A stretch of 64,000 nt of DNA, from positions 1,230,501 through 1,294,500 of the forward strand of contig BSBM01001026.1 in NCBI GenBank assembly GCA_027924585.1, written 5' to 3'. Numbering within the stretch: position 1 is the stretch's first letter; every line of letters starts with the position of its first letter. The DNA is from Larix kaempferi. Taxonomy: Eukaryota; Streptophyta; Pinopsida; Pinales; Pinaceae. The notes under the pieces are model-generated. The model saw only the letters and a list, made by a program, of their open reading frames with translations. It was not told the DNA's origin and did no database searches. Positions 55,889 through 64,000 of the stretch are shown here, piece after piece. The position numbers and the translations under genes are program-made.

Positions 55889-56505
55889 TGATCTAGATGG
55901 ATATTGGTGTCCACCCACCTATTCCACTGGCTCAAAACAGTCTCCCATTTCAACAATTTTCTAGTGATTTTTCTATGGTTTTTCAGGTCCTAAACTTTCG
56001 GGCCCATTTTGAGGCCCTAAATGATTTTTTTTGTGATCCATTTTCTAAATGTTAGCTTTAAAATAATGTTTACATAGAGCTCTCATCTTGTATTTCTCGG
56101 GTAGGCCTTTCCAATGAGCTATAATTCTCTCGAAACAAAGTTCGTATGCAAAAGTTATGACCCCGTGAAGTTGACTGTTCAACTAACCACCTTGGGGCCG
56201 CAAACTTTATGACAGTTCATCTTCTAGGGTTAGGTTTTTGGATGTTTGGGATTCTTCCCCTCATGATTATCATAAATAGGCCCTTTCAGCCTCTTTTTGT
56301 ATTCATATTGGCATGAATGACAAGATTGGCCACATCTCTTCTCAGAGATAGATACTACCATTCTAGCTGCATTTATTTTACAGTCTGTTCTATTTCCGCT
56401 ATTTAATAGAATATGTGTTTACTGTATCACTGTGTTCTTTGCATATATCTATGTATATGATTATGTATCTGCTCTTCCATTCCATTCCCACATAAATCTA
56501 GATCA
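55889..56505 (+). mobile_element. Solo LTR (617 bp)
   Basis: Inverted termini TGATCTAGAT and ATCTAGATCA, flanked by a perfect ATGTG duplication (55884-55888, 56506-56510). A TATA-like CATAAATAGG lies at 56271-56280, followed by GCCCTTTCAGCC, as in an LTR promoter. The orientation is set by this TATA. No copy of its internal region is in the window. Confidence 0.85.
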
Positions 56506-56510
56506 ATGTG

Positions 56511-58196
56511 TGAGTGTACCTAATGAATATGACAAAGGCATACCGACCTTCTAAATCTATACTGGTAAGTAGCAAGAGGAAACCCCCATGAAGGGAGAGG
56601 GAATCTGAAGAAACAAAAATAGAAATAAGATAAGATAATTTTATTAATGTCCAACAAATGACCACAAAGATCAATCCAATAGGACTAAAAATGTGTATCC
56701 ATAGAATATACAATTGAGAGTGTAGAGGAATCTCTTGTCATAGCTAATTTGTACATATGCCTGAGATCCAAGTTGCCCAACTAAAATTCAACTAATCTGA
56801 GAGGCAAGTTGTGCATAAAAACTCACGATTCAATCCCATGTTGCATGAAAAACATTTGACCGCTTATGTAACTAGGTGTTTTTCTTCATATTTCATCAGA
56901 GAAACTAAAATAGTGAAACCAAAAGTAATCATAGTAGAAATGGAAATAGAGTCAACTAAATCTTCTCAGTGAATATCTAGTAAAAGAGAACAACTATGGG
57001 TCATGTTACCACCCATTTTGTCTGGGTGTCCTACGCACATTTATGGTAATGGGTGTCCTCATCATGATGGTGATAAGATAGCATCAAATAAGCAATGTTG
57101 GAAACACATCATCAAGATACGGAAGTTCCAGACACTCTCTCATACTCATGGAGAAGTAAGAAGGGGAAAGAATCATTTACGGGTTTGTTGCAACAGGTCT
57201 GACGATCAAAAAGTTATTCTGGGCATTTCAAACAGTTGTTAAGAAGTATTTTGTGTAGTATATTTGTGAAGCAACAACGCTTAGCACTAATTCTTGGCAA
57301 GGAACAACACATAGCAAGCATTATCAACAATGTTAAAAGTCATTTTGAGCACATACCACTGTCCTAGGTTTTTCTAGGCACATTTTCAGATCATTGCAGT
57401 TGTATGCATGCATTAAGGGTTGTAAGCAAGCTAAAGGCAATTATGAGATCATCATCTACATGTATAATAATGGTTGTTACAAGGGTGAAGCAGCCCTGTT
57501 CTAGGGCATCCTTTTGCAACAAACAATAGTACAACAATGCATGGAAAGTGTTAAATATCTTGGATATGAGATACTTTATAGTGATTTCTTGGAGTATCTC
57601 AAAGCATAGTGGATGCCTAAAAATTGAGATCTGGAGCAATTTGAAAAAAAGTAAAAGTATTTTTAGGTGTGTCCTAAAATATTTTACCTTCAAAGCAATA
57701 CTTAAGACCTATGAAGAAAGGATCTTAAGGGCATTTGATAAAGGGCCTATCCAGGTTGTTGGTGGCCATTTATACATTTTTATCAATTGGATTTCCTTTC
57801 AGTAGATTTCATATTAAATTACTACATCCTTGGAATCAACAAATGGAATGGAGATTTTAAGGCTTATAGCAGACCATCTTGGAGCTCCTCACTCTAGGAT
57901 CATGTTTCTTCATCAAGTAGCAGGTTGGTTGCTTTGTAGAAGTAGGTCTGTGAAATGAAAGGCCCTAAAGAATCAATTATGGGAATTCTATTTGAAGTGA
58001 CAACAGCAATAAGATAATATAGATATTCTTGATGAAATATTCCTAGAGAGATGCAGTCACCTTCTAGGAAAGGCTTGAACTGTAGCAGTTAGGCACAGTT
58101 CTTTGTAATAAATCCAGTGAAAAAAGGTAAGAATCTTGGGAGAAAAGAATGTCTTAAGATAGTGAATGGGGGCAATCTATCTTAGCACAAGACTGG
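56511..58196. other. No recognisable gene
   Basis: Frames such as 57391-57693 (minus) and 57548-57805 (plus) are short and unrecognised. Confidence 0.4.
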
Positions 58197-58675
58197 TGTA
58201 ACACCCTAAAACTAATTAGGGAATTATAATTATTAATACCTCCTAAACCACTAATAAAGTAGTAATATTTTGGGATTTAATTAAGAAAAAGTGAAATAAA
58301 AGAGAAATACTAATGGGCAGGTGCATGAAGATGCTCCCTAAATTCATTGCAATAGGGTCACGCTAGCGAAGAAAAAAAATAGCGCAACTGCACCTAAGGA
58401 GACGCGCACGTGCCTCTAGGTTCGGTACCGAACCGAGGCATGTGCGCGTTGATGGTGCGTGCACGTTGCTGACGCGTATGCGTAGAGGAGACGCGCACGC
58501 GCCCCTTCTAAAAATATATAAAAAAAAGCAGTGGACAATTTCCACATTTTTCATTTGGCCGACTGAGCGCGTCCTCTTCCTCCGCCTATGCGTCCATTCA
58601 ACTACCAACGGAGGTCAAATCCACTCCAAATCCACCCAAAAACACCCACAAACTCGTCACCACTTCGATTAATAG
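58197..58675 (+). promoter_or_regulatory. 5' region of the multi-exon locus, LTR-like start
   Basis: TGTAACACCCTAAAAC at 58197 is a common gypsy LTR start, so the promoter may be LTR-derived; no paired end was found. The region holds the hairpin at 58402-58449 and a GC-rich ACGCGCACG stretch. It ends at a splice donor (AATAG then GTAAAT, 58676). Confidence 0.35.
58402..58449. repeat. 48-bp hairpin with KpnI-type palindrome
   Basis: ACGCGCACGTGCCTC pairs with GAGGCATGTGCGCGT (one mismatch) around the perfect palindrome GGTTCGGTACCGAACC. Confidence 0.8.
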
Positions 58676-61320
58676 GTAAATATCACGTTTTTTTCAATTT
58701 TATTCATTATTTGTGTCAAGTTTTGTATTTTTTTGTTTATGTAATTGTAAATAATTCCCAAATTTTGAAAACAATGAACCAATTTTCAACTGCAGATTGC
58801 AACTGAGACAATGAGTGAACAAGATGTTAACCCCGAGTTCAATGGAACACAAGAAAACCCGAACCTTGGACCCAATGACGAACAAAACCAAAACCCACAA
58901 CCTAATTTTGAACAAGATGACCTTAACCACTATGTAAATGAAATGCGAGTGCACACTCACGAACTTAGAAACTCGGGTGAACCATCTCGATTGTCTCTTG
59001 CCACGTCAATTGAGAACTCAATCAACTCCCTCATACATGCACACCAGCAATTGACAGACATGACTCAATTTAGAGCTAGGATGCGAGAGTACTACTCCAC
59101 GAGCATCTCCAAGGAAGCAATAAAATATTTGAACATTATAAAAGCCCAATTATATGGTATGTTCACCGATCCGAAAACAGGACAACCACTGAACATTACA
59201 AAGCCATGTGTCTGCATGGATTGGTGTCATTACCAACCATGGAGGGACAATTGGATGCAGAGGTGGTTCATGGTATACGATAAACCTCCCTGCAATAATA
59301 GGGAGGTTCCACAATACTTCCTTCTCCAACTGTGGGCTGATTTTTTCCTCGGTTTACATGTCAACTATTTTGACATAACCGATTTCCAGGGTGTTGGGTG
59401 TGGCTCTACCCAAGATCAACCTACTGCCAGGAGGAACCCACTGAGAGGGCCACCAGCTCCGAGGCACGACCCTAACCACCTCAGTTGCCCCATAAGCTTG
59501 ATCAGATCGAGGTGGCAATGAGGAATGTTACACATGGTCTCCTCAGACACACCTCCTTTGTAGCAGCGACTACAGTGGAGAGGTCAGGTGACCTTGATAG
59601 AGATCCAGGTGCAGGGCCTTCACGACAGGGCTAGGATAGACCCATGGCCAATGGTAGCCATGCTAGGAATTCTAGTTCGACGGGGACAATTCCACATCTT
59701 TGTCCCCATTGTGGGCAGACTTGCCCTAGCCCGATCGAGGGTTGTTATATTGATTAGGTCAGTAATTTTTTTAATGTGTTTTCAATCATCACTTTATAAC
59801 TTGTAAAGTATTTTTAAAGTATTTTTGTTTGACTTAAACTATTATTTCAATGTACAGTTATTCAAAGCTGATACACCAACATGAGAGAACATAGGATCTC
59901 CCAACTTGGATGCAGCAATGGTAGCTGCAACTGAAATTGCGGCACCCCACACGGAGGTATTTTTATTCGCTAGCACAATACTGTTATTACTTATGTCATT
60001 TATATTACTCAAGTATTTATATTTATGGCATACACGTTGATAGTTCATACAATGTTTTTGAATATCTTGATTGCCTAAATAATGACTTGTTTAACATGTC
60101 CATAACATGCATGCATTTTGGTGTCCACAGGTGTTCCCTGACTATGGTGTTCAACCACCCCCGCTAGGGATTGGCAGATCACCACATACACAAGTACAAT
60201 GTGTAGTTATAAGCACACTTTTAATTTGAATTGTTGCGACTTACTATGGTTTAATGTATTGTTTGTTTACTAAATTGTGATATTACAAATGTATATGTAG
60301 GTGCCACCAACAGTTGCGGCTCCCCATTTTAGTCCTATGTATCCACCCTCTCCCATGAATCCCCCCCTCACTTCCATCTAGACTTATCCCTATGCCCACC
60401 CCCTCCCTTCAATCCAACCTCCCCTCTCCAGCCATACTCCCCCTTCCATCCATCCCCCCCCACTCAACCACGCCCCCGCGTCCATACATCCTCCCCAATT
60501 TATCCATGCCCCCCTGTCTATCCATCCTCCCCCTTTCATCCACGCCCCCCCTTCCTTCTAGCTTCACCTCTTCATCCACAACCTCCCTTTTGTCCATCCT
60601 CCTCCCTCTATGCAGGACTTTCCTCCCATGCACCATCCCTCAACATCCCCCCTAGCCCTTTTGGTTCGATACCCTCTATTGTACAACCAGCAGGGGTTCA
60701 TCGTCCACGACGTCCTCCTCCACCCCATACCACCATTTCTTCTCCCACCATATCATCCCCACTTCTTGCCACTATTGTGGCATCTACCCTTCCAGTATCC
60801 TCATCTGTATATCCAGTGGTTGCATCTGTAGTGGTTGTCACTACATTTGCGCCCCCCCCCATCACTACATCAGAGGTGGTTGTCCGGCCATCTGCACCAC
60901 CTGCTAGCCCAAAAGCCTAGCCATGCCTATCGTCGGAGGTGTATACGGTGAGAATCAAACTAATTTATGAAAATATTTGGATGCATTAACACATATTAAT
61001 TTAAGCAATTATTACTTTTCGATGAAATGATTGTTGTAAATGTTGTAGGTTGGAATTGCGGAGAGGCTCCACAGATCTAGGACAACTGTCCAACATTTCT
61101 CAGTCACATCAGAGGTGATTTATTTAAGATTCAAATTCTACATTTGTTTTATAAATGTGGTAAATGTTGCAAATGCTTGAAAATGACGGTATCTTATATC
61201 ATTTGTTCTAGAGCCCGGAGAGACGGTCTACTCCTAGATGGAGCAAGACCTGAGGTACCGGTAGCTCGAAGAGTAGGAAGATCGACTTTGGATATGCACC
61301 TGGGAGTGACGGGGGTGGTC
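58676..61320 (+). pseudogene. Multi-exon locus of unknown function
   Basis: A consistent set of GT-AG introns gives exons at about 58796-59757, 59858-59956, 60131-60193, 60301-60947, 61049-61114 and 61212-61315, after a first intron 58676-58795. The ATG is at 58811. The first coding exon has an acidic Asn/Gln-rich start, a helical region, then KEAIKYLNIIKAQLYGMFTD, CVCMDWCHYQPWRDNW, NNREVPQYFLLQLWADFFL, and, after a frameshift near 59430, CPHCGQTCPSPIEGC, a possible zinc site. The 60301 exon is Pro/His-rich repeats (SIHPPP, FIHAPP). I do not recognise the family; the organisation suggests a transposon-associated gene. Stops near 59637 and in the Pro-rich exon indicate decay. Confidence 0.45.
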
Positions 61321-62347
61321 ACAATGCTTGACACACCATGTGTTATGTACATTAGCCACGATGTGGCACTTTTTTACACCCGTTTTGATCTACTTTGTAT
61401 CTATGGCACGCATTGCCATGTATTTTGGATCTACAGCATGAGTTGTTGCATTTTGTTTAGGGCATGAGTTGCCACTGTACATACATTGGGAACCATGTTC
61501 CACTATTTGCTAGAAATTGTATATGTTTGGATGAGTTTTGCAGCCTCGATGTACATGGACTTTCAGTTATGTGATTTATATATCTCATTGTCTAATCTCG
61601 TTGTCTCATGTTGTTTGTATCAGGATGTGATGTTGTCTAAATTTTGGTTTTACCTAGATATTAGAAGAGAAGTTGGATATCATAGTGTGTGTGTGTGTGT
61701 GTATTGGATATCTATGCAATTGAAAATAGTAGAAAATGGACGTGCATGTCCAAAATTCCTCACTAATGAGAAAATGAGACAAAATTGGCATCTTTTTAGA
61801 TAGGATTGAATCCAATACTTGTAAACAAAAATAAATCATACACTATTGCAAAATACACATAAACAAAACCTAGTGCATAGGCATGTGTGTGAAAACATGA
61901 CAAATACAATATTTTTCAGTCCATATAAGGAATCAATGTCAATGGATATACTAGAGTGTTGTTATTGACAAACTTATCGTATGTTTTAGTTGAATATATA
62001 TATTTTTGGTTTTTTTTTAACGTCAAGTGGTCAATATCAAATAAATGATTGTCGTATAGGAGAGTGGAAAATATTAAAATTTTTGGCATACACGCGCCTG
62101 TAAAAATAGTACATTGTTTTCTAATTTAATACATTACAATTATAATTGTGTTATGAGATCATGATCATGTCTTTGATTACTCCTTTGCATCCAAAGCGTA
62201 AGTGTTGCAGTGCATTAAATGACATGACATTTTTTAGGTACCCCTATAACATGTATATTTGACATTTGTTTTAAAAATCCTTGTTTTAGGCTTAAAATTT
62301 CAATGAATGACATTTGACTATGTTCAACTATTTTATTACAAAACTTG

Positions 62348-62880
62348 CTTAGATTGTACATGATTCCTTAACTTGTTTTTGATACATTAGTCATCTAGTA
62401 ATATGTCTATGATTCTTTGGATCCATCAAAAGCATGCTAAACTTGGTTGTGGAAGACCAATTTTTATAGTATTACTTATCCATGCCTGAATTGTCTCTAT
62501 AAACTATCCTCATTGAGGTGCAATAATGTTGGATGTGTAGCTTTATAATTAAGAAACACTCAACCCTTTTTTCTTTTGCACTTGCAAATGTTCAAGAATT
62601 GCTAGGAATGATTGAAATGTTTTTCCACAATACATTCAAAAAGATATGCATAGTATATGATTCACTATAGGGTTGTTGGTGGATTGTTAGTACATGATCA
62701 TTCGACTTGTTTTTGATAAATTTAACTACTTGAGAATATGTTTGTGATTGTTTCAACCAATCAAAAGCATGCTAAAATCAGTTGTGGAACCACTTTTATA
62801 ACTTATCCACACCTGAATAGTCTACATAAACTTACCTTTATCCAAGTGCAATGGTGATAGATGTGTAGTGTATACTCCAT
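62348..62880 (+). repeat. Two diverged ~200-bp direct repeats
   Basis: TTGTTTTTGATA, then ATCAAAAGCATGCTAAA, GTTGTGGAA, TTATCCA, CCTGAAT and GATGTGTAG occur in the same order at about 62348-62550 and 62690-62870. Confidence 0.65.
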
Positions 62881-63911
62881 GCTTGATTACTGGTTGATTT
62901 ATGTGATTTTATGCACAATGAAGGCCATTATTGACAACTTGCAGAGTATCTTGGGATTACTTATAGAATATCTACATGGTTGTTGATGGACAATATTTTG
63001 TAGTTTAGAACATACTTGTTTCTAACCTTCAAAATACATTATTTGACTGCTTTGATATCACAAGTTGATCTTTTCCTTTCTAAAGGAAACCTTGTGAGGA
63101 AATTGAAGGGACACTTCCCCATATTCAAGGATTTCATTTTTAGTAAACATATCAACATAAATTTGTGTGCATCACCTGGGGGGATTTGAACTGAGCATGT
63201 GTTGGAACATAATTAGTGAAATGGCCATAAAAAATGGCTACAAATCATTGAGTTATCCCCTTGGGAAACACAAATTGATCTTAACCCTATCCAAACAATT
63301 GAGGAGTTAATTCTAAGAATTTTGAGATAGACACTCTACACTTTCTCGATAGATCTTAGCATGAAAGAGATTGGGGGTTAAGATGAATTTTTGCAAGTAA
63401 ATTTGATTAAAGGATTGAAATTTTTTTCCAAGTCATTGTAGACATTCAAAATCTAATATGGAAGTTTTATTTCCAACAAATGGATCCTAGGGACTCTCAC
63501 TTCATACAACAAAAACCATTATAGTAGTTTTCCAAACAAGGTTCATCAAAGAAATTGCCATCAATAGTTATATACTGCCTCTGAAAACAACTAACCATTT
63601 TTTCAGTTTTTCAAGGATGGTAAGGTGTTTTGTGTATTTAGTGAGAATAAAGTTTTTTTCCCAAATTCATCATCATACATCATTTGGATATGGTTATCTC
63701 ATTTAACCTCTATAGAGCACCAACTTTTTTCTCTATATCATCTACACAATGTTTATACCCACCCTCGCCCCCATCAATGGTTATTCTTACCATGTTCATG
63801 TGATGCCACAATTAGTTGATGTTGCTCGTGGTTCAATTATGCAACTTTGGGACTATGACTATGGTTATTACAACTATGATTGTGTGGCATTTGATAAAAA
63901 AATTCTCCCCA

Positions 63912-63990
63912 TGATGATTATGATCATTGCATCTAATATCATCATCACCATCTTCATCATCATCACCATCTTCGTCATCATGGTCATCTC
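63912..63990. repeat. ATC/TCA trinucleotide microsatellite
   Basis: Imperfect (ATC)n run, with ATCATCATCACC units, reaching almost to the window end. Confidence 0.8.
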
Positions 63991-64000
63991 TAGGTCCCTC

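Larger units (their letters stand above)
61321..64000. other. AT-rich, no recognisable gene
   Basis: No supported coding. Contains a (GT)n tract at 61688-61703 and the repeats listed separately. Frames at 61486-61803 and 63625-63819 are unconvincing. Confidence 0.45.

Noticed and set aside
60392-60655. Extensin-like or proline-rich cell-wall protein
   Set aside because: No signal peptide, no SPPPP or hydroxyproline-type motif, and splice sites tie it to a larger locus as one exon.
1-64000. Conventional intact host gene, rRNA, tRNA gene or organelle insert
   Set aside because: Reading both strands I found no rRNA or tRNA gene and no plastid or mitochondrial stretch; all recognisable coding is transposon-derived, pseudogenic or of unknown family.

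Overview
The window looks like intergenic DNA from a very large seed-plant genome, most likely a gymnosperm and probably a conifer. It has no bacterial-style gene packing. About half or more of it is transposon-derived, the elements are nested several levels deep, solo LTRs are common, and nearly every coding stretch is broken by stops. Species is an inference from style; no marker gene fixes it. The only long uninterrupted reading frame with a recognisable function is a LINE-type ORF1 (53414-54646, minus).

Left part (1-18676). A decayed kelch-repeat fragment (955-1365, minus) lies between two ~0.5 kb direct repeats. Next, on the minus strand, is a gene of an unrecognised family (14636 down to 3630), split by an 8.7 kb LTR retrotransposon (5247-13905) with a perfect GTTGG target duplication. 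That element has gag and zinc-knuckle coding but no visible polymerase, and its gag is split in turn by a 1.38 kb solo LTR (9522-10899). To the right are a CACTA-type end, a further LTR with a tRNA-Arg-type primer site, and a 1 kb array of palindromic repeats.

Middle (18677-31696). The 5' part of a Ty3/gypsy element (LTR end at 22766, primer site, gag, protease, start of reverse transcriptase) stops abruptly at ~25214. A solo LTR with perfect AAGAG duplications (19846-21461) is inserted in or beside its LTR. Then come two more fragments of the unrecognised family (25240-26440 minus; 27960-28373 plus) and AT-rich tandem repeats.

Right-middle (31697-52393). One 20.7 kb gypsy-type element explains this block. 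Its LTRs are 31697-32659 and 51533-52393, flanked by GGGTT/GGGTC. It carries gag, protease, a zinc-knuckle module and RNase H, but no visible reverse transcriptase or integrase. A complete but dead Copia element (38843-44051, TSD CCATA) is inserted in its RNase H region. A plant-mobile-domain pseudogene (minus) and a 2.67 kb foldback palindrome (47547-50214) are also inside it.

Far right (52394-64000). It holds an ORF1-only retroposed LINE transcript with poly(A) and 14-bp target duplications (53159-54911), a solo LTR (55889-56505, TSD ATGTG), a multi-exon gene-like locus of unknown function (58676-61320), and AT-rich sequence with local duplications. The features do not work together as a pathway; the organising principle is successive insertion, and the nesting gives a relative order of events.
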